11,586 bases of DNA from Bacteroidota bacterium (lineage in GTDB: Bacteria > Bacteroidota > Bacteroidia > Chitinophagales > UBA2359): positions 1-11,586 of the forward strand of contig JAHDGT010000102.1 of assembly GCA_020631675.1 (NCBI GenBank), written 5' to 3'. Numbering within the stretch: the stretch's first letter is position 1; each line of letters opens with the position of its first letter. The notes under the pieces were generated by a model that searched no databases, had not been told where the DNA came from, and was given only the letters and a program-made list of their open reading frames with translations. A program made the position numbers and the translations under genes. Shown here piece by piece: positions 1 to 6,161 of this stretch.

Positions 1-87
1 GATGGCGAGTTGTTCTCCTGGTACGGTAGCAGACTAGTACATACGCCTGCTTATTTGAACGAATTGCGGGAGGGTATTTGTTATTAA
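1..87 (+). CDS. 3' end of an upstream gene, product not recognised (partial)
   Basis: Frame 1 is open from the window edge to a TAA at 85-87, giving 28 codons that begin DGELFSWYGSRLVHTPAY. The other two forward frames are closed early by stops. The residue mix (aromatics, alternating hydrophobic and charged residues, no low complexity) is protein-like, so I read it as the C-terminus of a gene whose body lies outside the window. The fragment is too short to assign a family. A chance open stretch of this length is also possible. Confidence 0.4.
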   Translation, partial: DGELFSWYGSRLVHTPAYLNELREGICY

Positions 88-134
88 TGCGATATTATGA
101 CGCTTGCTTTGCGAGTAGTACTGCTAAAGCTTGG

Positions 135-142
135 TATCTTTA
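135..142 (+). promoter_or_regulatory. Candidate Bacteroidota-type -7 box upstream of the L,D-transpeptidase gene
   Basis: TATCTTTA matches the Bacteroidota -7 consensus TAnnTTTG at all but the last base. It lies about 80 bp before the ATG at 222. A TTTG at 108-111 is 23 bp upstream, a little farther than the usual 19-21 bp for the -33 element. The context (GGTATCTTTAG) resembles the candidate boxes before the lipoprotein pair and fadD. The match is by eye only. Confidence 0.35.
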
Positions 143-221
143 GTCTATGCGCTGATGTGCGCCTGAAGTAACGAATTTGCAAAATTCGGTCTACAGATTA
201 CCCCCATCTTATTTCAGATTC

Positions 222-2096
222 ATGAGTTTTTTTGGTGTAAACAATAAGATGTTGATCAAACTTATCTTAGGGCTAAGCCTTCATAAACGTTTTTCACACT
301 GGAAAGGGTGTTGTTTTATCACAGCTTTGTTGTTGGTGAATGTGTCTGCTTTGGTGGGTCATAATGGGCTTGGTGTGCCTGCGAATTCAGGAGCGGTACT
401 GGATCTACATGAATTAGCCATTGTCGATTCCTTTTATCAAGTGCAAGAGAATAGGATCTTTTGGCTGGACGGAGCGTCGAAACGCCCGAACGCCTTGGCG
501 GAGGGGATGCTACAGTGCATTGCTGAAAGTAGCAGACATGGTTTGCTGCCGGAAGACTACCACTATGAGCGTTTGTCAATGACGGCGAATAGGGCGCGTG
601 CTTCTGTTGGAGAGTCTCTCCCAATGGAGGAGCTGCAGAATTTCGAGTTGCTGATGACGGATGCTTTTGTGCATTTGGCACTGCATTATTACCAAGGCAA
701 GGTGCAACCGGATAGCTTAATGAATTGGTTCATTAAGCCTAAGCCTAAGTTGGACTGGGTGAGCTTTTTGACCGTAGCTCTGCAAGAGGATGGCCCTTGT
801 GCGGCTTTAGAGCGATTGCTGCCGATACATGCAGGCTATTGGACTTTAGTAGCTCAATTGGAACGCTACAGAAACTTGAACTGGCGACCTATTGATGCGG
901 ATGTGACCGTTTTGGTGCAAAGAGGGGATGATGACCCGCTGGTTTTAGCATTAAGAGAACGCTTGCTGGTAACGGGAGACTTGCCCGAGGGGGATTTGAG
1001 TTCAACTTTTGACCGACCATTGGAGAATGCGATACTGAATTTTCAATACAGACAGGGCATTACTCAAGATGGTATGCTAAGAGGTGCCACACTGGATAAA
1101 CTGAATATTCCCGTTGAAGACCGCATCAAACAGATCATTGTGAACTTGGAACGTTGGCGTTGGTTGCCTGATGATTTAGGCGATCCGCATATCGCGGTGA
1201 ATATACCCGCCTTCGAATTACAAGGTATGGTGGATGGGCAAATGGCTTATAGAGAGCGCGTGATCGTAGGACAGCGTAGACATCCGACTCCTGCTTTTAG
1301 TGATTCCATGCGCTATTTGGTGTTCAATCCTTTTTGGAACGTGCCCAAGAGCATCATTAAAAACGAATTGATCCCACGCATCATCGAGGATGAAGAATAT
1401 TGCGAGGAACAAGGTATAGAGGTGTTCCGCGGCAAGAAAAAAGTGGATACCAAAAAAGTAGACTGGAAAAACGCGAAGGCGGAGGATTACTGGTTCCGAC
1501 AACTGGCCAATGAGAAGAACCCTATGGGGCGCGTGAAGTTCATGTTCCCGAATAGACATAGTGTTTACATACATGATACGCCTGATCGAGATTTATTCGT
1601 CAATAGCCACCGTTCGTATAGCCACGGTTGCGTGCGTATACAAGAGCCTTATAGTTTTGCGGATTATATATTGTCCATCAATGAAGGCTGGCGAAGAAGC
1701 AAAGTAGATGAGTTATTAGAACTGCCGAAGCAATCTAAAATTGATATCGCGGAACCACTAGCGGTGCACATCTTTTACTTTACCGCTTTTGAGGATCAAC
1801 ATGGTGCGATGAATTTCAGAGAAGACGTATACCTTCATGACGATTTATTATACGCCCAATTAACGGGAGATACCGATAAGGTGAAGACCGAAAAAGCAAA
1901 AACGATCCAAGGGCAAGGGGTGAACCCCATACTTCAAGGACGAACAGAAGATATAGGTGAAGAGTTAGAAATAGATGTTGATATGCCTGTCCTGTCTCCT
2001 TTACCAGCACCAGCACCAGCTTCTGCTACGGGATCAGAAATAGATAAGGAAAAAGAAGAGCGACTACCTGCGCTGAATGGTCTAGGGGTAGATTGA
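222..2096 (+). CDS. L,D-transpeptidase, YcbB/LdtD-like, with N-terminal membrane/signal segment
   Basis: Periplasmic peptidoglycan cross-linking enzyme that forms 3-3 links between diaminopimelate residues, or a relative of this type. From the ATG at 222 the protein has 624 residues. It shows in order: a basic N-terminus with a hydrophobic signal or anchor segment (GCCFITALLLVNVSALVG); an alpha-helical scaffold domain at about 60-230; a PG_binding_1-like domain at about 255-300 (LENAILNFQYRQGITQDGML); and a YkuD catalytic domain at about 320-495. The catalytic motif SHGCVR includes Cys470, His468 and Arg472, and His451 sits in HDTP. All key residues are present and the length fits YcbB homologues. 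The last 60 or so residues are acidic and proline/alanine-rich, probably a disordered tail. The frame is open back to a TTG at 177, and another ATG lies at 249, so the exact start is uncertain. The gene is monocistronic and converges on the next one. Confidence 0.92.
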   Translation: MSFFGVNNKMLIKLILGLSLHKRFSHWKGCCFITALLLVNVSALVGHNGLGVPANSGAVLDLHELAIVDSFYQVQENRIFWLDGASKRPNALAEGMLQCIAESSRHGLLPEDYHYERLSMTANRARASVGESLPMEELQNFELLMTDAFVHLALHYYQGKVQPDSLMNWFIKPKPKLDWVSFLTVALQEDGPCAALERLLPIHAGYWTLVAQLERYRNLNWRPIDADVTVLVQRGDDDPLVLALRERLLVTGDLPEGDLSSTFDRPLENAILNFQYRQGITQDGMLRGATLDKLNIPVEDRIKQIIVNLERWRWLPDDLGDPHIAVNIPAFELQGMVDGQMAYRERVIVGQRRHPTPAFSDSMRYLVFNPFWNVPKSIIKNELIPRIIEDEEYCEEQGIEVFRGKKKVDTKKVDWKNAKAEDYWFRQLANEKNPMGRVKFMFPNRHSVYIHDTPDRDLFVNSHRSYSHGCVRIQEPYSFADYILSINEGWRRSKVDELLELPKQSKIDIAEPLAVHIFYFTAFEDQHGAMNFREDVYLHDDLLYAQLTGDTDKVKTEKAKTIQGQGVNPILQGRTEDIGEELEIDVDMPVLSPLPAPAPASATGSEIDKEKEERLPALNGLGVD

Positions 2097-2115
2097 TTTA
2101 GGATCAAAATCAAGA

Positions 2116-2976
2116 TTACACGGTGGCACTGCTAGAACTGGCCAGTTCTTCCTGCATCCAATTGTAGGCATAGGTCATTACTTCCTGCTGTTCGGGTTCG
2201 TTATGGATCTCATGGTATAAGCCCGGCCATTCTTTATACTCGGCATAATCAGCCGCTTTAGCCGCGAACTCGGCACTCCCCGCGGCCGAGGTGATCGCAT
2301 CCGCACTACCATGCATTAAGAGCATGGGGATATCCAGTTGCGGCGCATTGCTCAGACAATATTCCGCATAAGTCGTACCCTCTAAAAATAAGCGTACCGA
2401 AACCTTATCGTGTACCAAAGGGTCGTTGATGTAAGTTTCAACCACATTACGATCTCTGGATAGCTTATCCACATCCAGCTGATTGCTTTCCGCATAAGAA
2501 CCCCAAACGTAGTTCATCGCCTTCGCCTGCATCACTTTATTATTAGGCACAGGCGGGTCGATCTTCAGCCAAGGCGCACTAGCGATCACGCCCATTACCC
2601 TAGGGTGGCGATTCAGCGCATGAGAAGTAACAATATTGCCGCCCATACTATGCCCGTAAATGAACTTAGGCACACCTGGGAAACGCTTGCTCGACTCTTC
2701 CAGCAGCTTGTCCACCTGCTCGAAAAACACATCGAACTTGCTCACATGCCCACGTTTACCTTCACTTTGTCCGTGCCCTCTTAGATCACAAGCTAAAATG
2801 GCATAAGCGCGCGAAGTGAAAAAACGAGCAAAGTGCTCATAGCGATTAGAGTGCTCGCCCATACCGTGAATCAAAATGATCACCGATTCTGTACGTACCT
2901 CTGAATCAGGCTGCCACAACTGCCCGAAAATCTGTTTGCCATCTCTGCCGTACCAATTGAAGGTCGTGTTTCTCAT
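2116..2976 (-). CDS. Alpha/beta hydrolase, monoacylglycerol lipase type (serine aminopeptidase S33 / Hydrolase_4)
   Basis: Predicted cytoplasmic serine hydrolase of 286 residues with no signal peptide. The family mostly cleaves monoacylglycerols or lysophospholipids, releasing a fatty acid. The full family layout is visible: oxyanion loop HGMGEHSNRYEHFA (His37-Gly38); the DLRGHGQSEG signature at about 64-73; nucleophile elbow GHSMGG with Ser110; acid Asp226 in HGSADAITS; and catalytic His255 in YHEIHNE. The length is normal. It is transcribed in the same direction as the upstream glycosyltransferase with a 67-bp gap, and a candidate promoter lies in that gap. It ends 19 bp from the convergent transpeptidase gene. 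Substrate cannot be read from sequence. A lysophospholipase role is the main alternative. Confidence 0.9.
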   Translation of the reverse strand: MRNTTFNWYGRDGKQIFGQLWQPDSEVRTESVIILIHGMGEHSNRYEHFARFFTSRAYAILACDLRGHGQSEGKRGHVSKFDVFFEQVDKLLEESSKRFPGVPKFIYGHSMGGNIVTSHALNRHPRVMGVIASAPWLKIDPPVPNNKVMQAKAMNYVWGSYAESNQLDVDKLSRDRNVVETYINDPLVHDKVSVRLFLEGTTYAEYCLSNAPQLDIPMLLMHGSADAITSAAGSAEFAAKAADYAEYKEWPGLYHEIHNEPEQQEVMTYAYNWMQEELASSSSATV

Positions 2977-3006
2977 ATCGTTCGACTAATTGAATGAAGT
3001 TCTACG

Positions 3007-3014
3007 CCAATTTA
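3007..3014 (-). promoter_or_regulatory. Candidate -7 box for the monoacylglycerol-lipase-type hydrolase gene
   Basis: On the minus strand the sequence reads TTTGTAAATTGGCG, with TAAATTGG one base off TAnnTTTG. It lies about 30 bp before the ATG at 2976, so a short leader would result. The same octamer, in the context TTCGTAAATTGGCA, occurs before the 8893 operon, which strengthens the reading. No convincing -33 element is seen. Confidence 0.35.
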
Positions 3015-3043
3015 CAAATTACTAATGATTCCTACTACAGATG

Positions 3044-4237
3044 TCACCGTTTCCCTTTGATGCGGACTATTAAATCATCAATGGCCGCTTCTAATACGCT
3101 AGAAGAATAGTCGAACCACACACCTTCCACATTTTCTAAACCCATTAGTCCGTCCACTGCCGTTCTCAACACCAGCTCCTCTTGCGAACAACAATAAAAA
3201 ATGGAGGAGTCAGCAAGATGCTCGGTCAAATACTCCTGCTCCGTCTGACCGGGCGTAGGGATCAAAATCGCCTTTTTGCGCAACGCGGCCATATCCATAA
3301 CCGTACTATAACCCGCTCTTGACAAAATAATATCAGCCTTGCGCAATGCCGCCTCCAAAGCCCCACTGGTCATGTGGTCAAAGCATTCCACATGAGGTAA
3401 TGGCGTGCTGTGGGCATCACTTTCTGTTACCCCCCGAACTAAGACTACTTGAAATTGCTTTGCGAAATAGGAATCATCCAACTGCGCTAAAAGCTCAGCT
3501 TCAAAAATGCCACGTTGTGGTTCAGGACCGGATAAAACACTGAGCAAACGTTTAATTGCGCTATCCTCTACTACAGCAGTAGCAGCCTCAGCCTCTTGTT
3601 GTACGCCCATCCTTGATAAAGGACCAATGAACCGATAACGCTTACTGTTGAGCTTTTGCGCATGCGATAAATGCCCGCTCAGATTGCGTTCCACCTCTTC
3701 AAAATCAGGAATCCAGCAAAGGTCAAATTTATCAATATAACCCTTGTTCAGCTTTAAAAGCGTTGAAGAAAGCAGTTTCAAACTCGGCGGCAGCAACATA
3801 AACACCTGATGCGTCATGAATACGTTAAAAGCACGACCGGATCGGCAGCCAAACCGATTATCGCTAATGATCACATCAATTCGTTCTTCCTTTACCAAGC
3901 GTTCCACAAGCCGCCTTTCCTTATTGATCGCCCGCAATATCTTAGGAACCTGCTTCATCATTTCCCACTCAAAAGCCCCGCCCGCAGCTTGGTATTTAAT
4001 GTCGTAAGCAGGTAGCTCAACCACCTTCAAGCTCGGAAACTCCCGCTTCAAAAGTTCAAAAGCCCTACCATCACTCGCCAGCAGCACCTCAACTCCCTCT
4101 CGTGCCTGTAAAGCCCTGATGATCGGTATACAACGCGCAGCATGCCCCAAGCCCCAATTCAATGGCGCTACCAATATTCGTACTTGTTTTGTTGTTTTTT
4201 CTAATTTGCTCAAGCTGATTGAATTGATGTGTATCAT
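3044..4237 (-). CDS. MurG-like glycosyltransferase (GT-B fold, GT28/GT1-type)
   Basis: Predicted transferase of a sugar from a nucleotide donor to a lipid or other acceptor, probably at the inner face of the membrane. From the ATG at 4237 it has 397 residues. The N-terminal Rossmann half opens with a beta strand and the glycine-rich loop APLNWGLGHAARC (about residues 24-36). The C-terminal half has the donor-site signature ADIILSRAGYSTVMDMAALR (about 301-320) followed by PTPGQTEQEYL (about 327-337), arranged as in MurG and related enzymes. No transmembrane segment or signal peptide is evident. An in-frame TTG at 4252 would add five residues, but ATG is preferred. It is not MurG itself in context: no mur or division genes are nearby. 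It may be co-transcribed with the downstream hydrolase. Acceptor and donor are unknown; glycolipid synthesis is a reasonable guess. Confidence 0.85.
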   Translation of the reverse strand: MIHINSISLSKLEKTTKQVRILVAPLNWGLGHAARCIPIIRALQAREGVEVLLASDGRAFELLKREFPSLKVVELPAYDIKYQAAGGAFEWEMMKQVPKILRAINKERRLVERLVKEERIDVIISDNRFGCRSGRAFNVFMTHQVFMLLPPSLKLLSSTLLKLNKGYIDKFDLCWIPDFEEVERNLSGHLSHAQKLNSKRYRFIGPLSRMGVQQEAEAATAVVEDSAIKRLLSVLSGPEPQRGIFEAELLAQLDDSYFAKQFQVVLVRGVTESDAHSTPLPHVECFDHMTSGALEAALRKADIILSRAGYSTVMDMAALRKKAILIPTPGQTEQEYLTEHLADSSIFYCCSQEELVLRTAVDGLMGLENVEGVWFDYSSSVLEAAIDDLIVRIKGKR

Positions 4238-4299
4238 GGCGCATGCCCGCAATAAAAGCTTGCCTTTTTCAAAAGATGAATCGGTGTCGAGCAGATAAT

Positions 4300-4327
4300 C
4301 TCATGTCTCGAGTCTCATGTCTCAAGT
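4300..4327. repeat. Two tandem copies of a 14-bp unit (CTCATGTCTCRAGT)
   Basis: CTCATGTCTCGAGT at 4300-4313 is followed directly by CTCATGTCTCAAGT at 4314-4327, with one mismatch, and then by a partial third start (CTAAT). Read on the minus strand this is ACTTGAGACATGAG followed by ACTCGAGACATGAG. I recall similar GAGACATGAGACT runs as intergenic tandem repeats in other Bacteroidota, but that is memory, not a search. It adjoins the dispersed repeat and may be its variable tail. Confidence 0.7.
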
Positions 4328-4344
4328 CTAATAAAGCGCAAGCT

Positions 4345-4495
4345 TTCACTGCGGTCACCGGGCTATCCGTTGCAATTCGGGGGCTGTTCGCTGCTTCGCT
4401 GGCAGGCATAAAAATGGCTACCTCTGGGCCGCCTTTTTATGCCGCCGCTCAGTGCGCTCCTTAGCCCCCTCATTTCCACTCCTATCCCTTGCGCA
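4345..4495 (-). repeat. Structured dispersed intergenic repeat, copy A
   Basis: Read on the minus strand, the element begins with TGCGCAAGGGATAGGAGTGG (4495-4476), which matches the sequence at 11526-11545 at 18 of 20 positions. It continues through a GC-rich stretch with AGCGCACTGAGCGG, the hairpin at 4405-4443 and a block containing AACGGATAGCCCGG. GGATAG thus occurs near both ends. It has no coding signature and is richer in GC than its surroundings. Its boundaries are approximate. It could be an untranslated structured RNA, a non-autonomous mobile repeat, or a 3' end element. Confidence 0.5.
4405..4443. repeat. Long hairpin inside the dispersed repeat
   Basis: GGCATAAAAA (4405-4414) pairs perfectly with TTTTTATGCC (4434-4443). 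After one unpaired T at 4415, GGC (4416-4418) pairs with GCC (4431-4433), leaving a 12-nt loop. The stem therefore has 13 bp with one bulge. The A and T runs sit within the stem rather than after it, so it does not look like an ordinary intrinsic terminator. Confidence 0.7.
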
Positions 4496-4517
4496 GGCAA
4501 ATGAGTTAGTAAATTCG

Positions 4518-4525
4518 TACTTTTA
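4518..4525 (+). promoter_or_regulatory. Candidate -7 box for the small-lipoprotein pair
   Basis: TTCGTACTTTTAGGCG contains TACTTTTA, one base off TAnnTTTG. It is about 75 bp before the ATG at 4600. The surrounding TTCGTA resembles the context of the fadD box at 9057-9064. No clear -33 TTTG is seen at the right distance. Confidence 0.4.
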
Positions 4526-4599
4526 GGCGAATAAAAGCTCGTGTTTGTATAATTGAAGTAGCTTAACGAGCGTTGTAAAGTTTGTGCAAAGGTAATCTG

Positions 4600-4836
4600 A
4601 TGAACAAAATAGATCGTACACCAATAGTATCTTATCTCTCAACTGAACAAAATAAAGTGCGGAAGCTTTATCTAATGGTTGTTTTACTACTATTCATTTC
4701 CGCGGCGGCCGCTGGCTGTAAAGGTTCTAAAAAGAGTCGTTGTTCAGAATGTCCTGAGTTCACCGAGTTGAAGTCCCTCCATCAATCAGCTAAAGAACTT
4801 CCACTAGAAATGGAAGTGATGGTCTATTCAGAATGA
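4600..4836 (+). CDS. Small lipoprotein with CxxCP motif, unknown function
   Basis: Seventy-eight residues from the ATG at 4600. A hydrophobic segment (LYLMVVLLLFISAAAAG) leads into a lipobox-like AAGC with Cys40 as the probable lipidated residue. The mature part is short: a basic CKGSKK, then Cys48 and Cys51 in CSECPEFTE, and an acidic tail. The pre-signal region is long. A GTG at 4657 in frame would give a more typical 20-residue signal starting VRKLYLM, and a TTG at 4582 also exists, so the start is unsure. The positive residues just after the lipid cysteine lack the surface-export acidic pattern, suggesting the periplasmic face of a membrane. Its stop overlaps an in-frame upstream ATG of the next gene. 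It is related in pattern to that neighbour. I do not recognise the family. Confidence 0.6.
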   Translation: MNKIDRTPIVSYLSTEQNKVRKLYLMVVLLLFISAAAAGCKGSKKSRCSECPEFTELKSLHQSAKELPLEMEVMVYSE

Positions 4837-4886
4837 ATAAGCCGCTTTGCGCATTTTGCGTTCGTCCTAAAATAATCCATTCGATC

Positions 4887-5084
4887 ATGAAAGCATTGAA
4901 AACTATCGCCTTCTCCCTATCCGTTCTTTTCCTTTTTGGACTTTCTTCCTGTAAAGCGAAAAAGTGTGACTGCCCTAAATTCTCTAAAACAGAATTTCAA
5001 GAGCAAAACCAACAGTTCTACGATCAACCCATGACTTGGGAAGATGCTGAATTCGCATTCCTACAGCAGAAAGATTGTGAGTAA
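4887..5084 (+). CDS. Small lipoprotein with CxCP motif, unknown function, likely paralogue of its neighbour
   Basis: Sixty-five residues from the ATG at 4887, opening MKALKTIAFSLSVLFLFG and ending in a good lipobox LSSC with Cys22 as the lipid site. The mature part is CKAKKCDCPKFSKTEFQ followed by an acidic segment with a final Cys64. The frame is open back to an ATG at 4833 that overlaps the previous stop (ATGA). That start would place 18 extra residues before the signal peptide, so 4887 is preferred. The lipid cysteine, basic patch, paired cysteines and Pro-x-Phe are shared with the preceding gene. The two are probably co-transcribed and end at the terminator just downstream. Function is unknown. 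Confidence 0.7.
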   Translation: MKALKTIAFSLSVLFLFGLSSCKAKKCDCPKFSKTEFQEQNQQFYDQPMTWEDAEFAFLQQKDCE

Positions 5085-5095
5085 AGTCATCTCAT

Positions 5096-5133
5096 AAAAA
5101 AAGCCCCGTGATTCTATCACGGGGCTTTTTTTT
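5096..5133. terminator. Bidirectional intrinsic terminator
   Basis: An 11-bp perfect stem AAGCCCCGTGA (5101-5111) / TCACGGGGCTT (5117-5127) with loop TTCTA is flanked by an A run on the left and eight T residues on the right (5126-5133). It lies between the convergent small-lipoprotein pair and the 5142-6056 gene, and suits termination on both strands. Confidence 0.92.
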
Positions 5134-5141
5134 ATTGCTTG

Positions 5142-6056
5142 TCATTGCACCAAGGGCACCATTCCTCTAATGCCCATATCTACGGGTAATTCCCCTTCAA
5201 GTGGATCGTATAAGCCATTCCCATTTCCATCCACCCATTCAAAGCTATCATTGGTACTTAAGGATAGCACCAGGTCAATATCATCAGATGCATTTGCAGG
5301 AATGCTTAACGGACTACCGAATGTACCTGTTACTAAGCATGATCCTGCTGGAATAGGAGAGGTGGCGAATAAGGGGTTCACTACAGTAGTAGCTCCTTCT
5401 GGTGCTTGCCCTACTAATGTTTCCGTGCCAATGCCATAGTCAACAAAGCCGGCCCAGTAGCCTTGTGCCCGATCGTCATTAACGACAATGGCTTCACTAT
5501 TCCCAACATTGAAATCACTGATGTAAGTATTAAAACCCAAGAAAGAAGCGACTCGTCCCGTCAAGTCAAAGCCCAAAGCCCGCATAGCGATGTCATATTC
5601 CTGATAAGAAAGAGAAACACGGATATAAGGATAATCCCCCGCCGAAATATTAGCCAAAGGAATTTGTACGAAAAGCTCATCTTCGCCCACTAGTAAAGCT
5701 TGGTCAAAATCAATAGCGGCCGAGCCTGCCTGTGTGGTCTCAATACCCGTATGTAAAACACTTCCATAACCTGGCAGTGTTAAGGCATTGGGTAAAAGCT
5801 CTATGTGGTGCGCACTGATTTTGTGAAAAACAGGATCCTGAGCCGCATGCCCATTAGGAAGTGTAGATGGATTTCCGAAATTGTCCAGTCGCTCCTGTTC
5901 CCCATCAAACTGAAAACGAATGTTTAAAAACGGTCCTTCCGTATTATCAATAGGAGGGTCGCCATCATCCGGCTCTGTGCTACAGGCGCTGCACAATGCG
6001 ATAGAGAATAGTATACTTAAAGCAAGTAATAGAGAATTGTTAGTTGGTATGTTCAT
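5142..6056 (-). CDS. Surface-exposed lipoprotein, unknown function, with an EF-hand-like loop
   Basis: From the ATG at 6056 it has 304 residues. A hydrophobic signal (NNSLLLALSILFSIALCSAC) precedes the likely lipid Cys25. The next residues, STEPDDGD, are acidic, matching the Bacteroidota lipoprotein export signal for the cell surface. The mature chain is rich in Gly, Asp and beta-type residues, begins LNIRFQFDGEQERLDNFGNP, and resembles conserved secreted lipoproteins of this phylum. A distant MbnP-like relation is conceivable but unproven. DGNGNGLYDPLE at 276-287 fits a 12-residue EF-hand calcium loop (D-x-N-x-N-G, Glu at 12), alone and near the C-terminus. The signal peptide lacks any Lys or Arg before the hydrophobic core, which is unusual. 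The frame is open to an ATG at 6116, but that lies inside the upstream terminator hairpin, so 6056 is preferred. Confidence 0.75.
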   Translation of the reverse strand: MNIPTNNSLLLALSILFSIALCSACSTEPDDGDPPIDNTEGPFLNIRFQFDGEQERLDNFGNPSTLPNGHAAQDPVFHKISAHHIELLPNALTLPGYGSVLHTGIETTQAGSAAIDFDQALLVGEDELFVQIPLANISAGDYPYIRVSLSYQEYDIAMRALGFDLTGRVASFLGFNTYISDFNVGNSEAIVVNDDRAQGYWAGFVDYGIGTETLVGQAPEGATTVVNPLFATSPIPAGSCLVTGTFGSPLSIPANASDDIDLVLSLSTNDSFEWVDGNGNGLYDPLEGELPVDMGIRGMVPLVQ

Positions 6057-6103
6057 ACTAATGCTACTTATATAGTTGGGAGTGAACAATTGATAAACGA
6101 AAA

Positions 6104-6140
6104 TACCCGCTTGCATAGTGTGTTACTATACAAGCGGGTA
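6104..6140 (-). terminator. Terminator hairpin after the T9SS hydrolase gene
   Basis: TACCCGCTTG (6104-6113) pairs perfectly with CAAGCGGGTA (6131-6140). After a C/A mismatch, ATAGT (6115-6119) pairs with ACTAT (6125-6129) around loop GTGTT. Read on the minus strand the stem is followed by TTTTCGTTT. It lies 22 bp past the stop at 6162 and probably ends the operon running down from 8893. Some read-through into the 6056 lipoprotein gene is possible. Confidence 0.75.
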
Positions 6141-6161
6141 AGTGCTTCTTTTCAAATTGGC

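Larger units (their letters stand above)
4238..4599. other. Gene-free region of 362 bp made largely of repeats
   Basis: This stretch separates the divergent glycosyltransferase and small-lipoprotein genes. It contains a 14-bp tandem repeat (4300-4327), a small AAAGC-gcaa-GCTTT palindrome (4333-4346), a GC-rich structured dispersed repeat (about 4345-4495) with a long hairpin, and a candidate + strand promoter (4518-4525). An open frame at 4243-4464 runs straight through these repeats, has no family features, and is not considered a gene. The decamer AATAAAAGCT occurs near both ends (4251-4260 and 4530-4539), possibly by chance. Confidence 0.6.

Noticed and set aside
106..130. GCTTT...AAAGC inverted repeat after the partial gene at the window start
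   Set aside because: The stem is about 5 bp with a large, poorly paired interior and no T tract, so it is insufficient for a terminator call.
319..681. Minus-strand 120-codon open frame inside the L,D-transpeptidase gene
   Set aside because: It is antisense to conserved coding sequence and its translation is low in recognisable structure.
2093..2113. TTGATTT/AAATCAA hairpin between the convergent transpeptidase and hydrolase genes
   Set aside because: It is only 7 bp, nearly all A/T, with no following T run on either strand, so it is too weak to call a terminator.
4243..4464. Plus-strand open frame of 73 codons between the glycosyltransferase and lipoprotein genes
   Set aside because: It runs through the tandem repeat and the dispersed repeat, has no recognisable protein features, and its composition reflects repeat DNA.
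6057..6116. Upstream ATG at 6116 for the surface lipoprotein
   Set aside because: The ATG falls in the loop of the terminator hairpin and would place 20 residues before the signal peptide.
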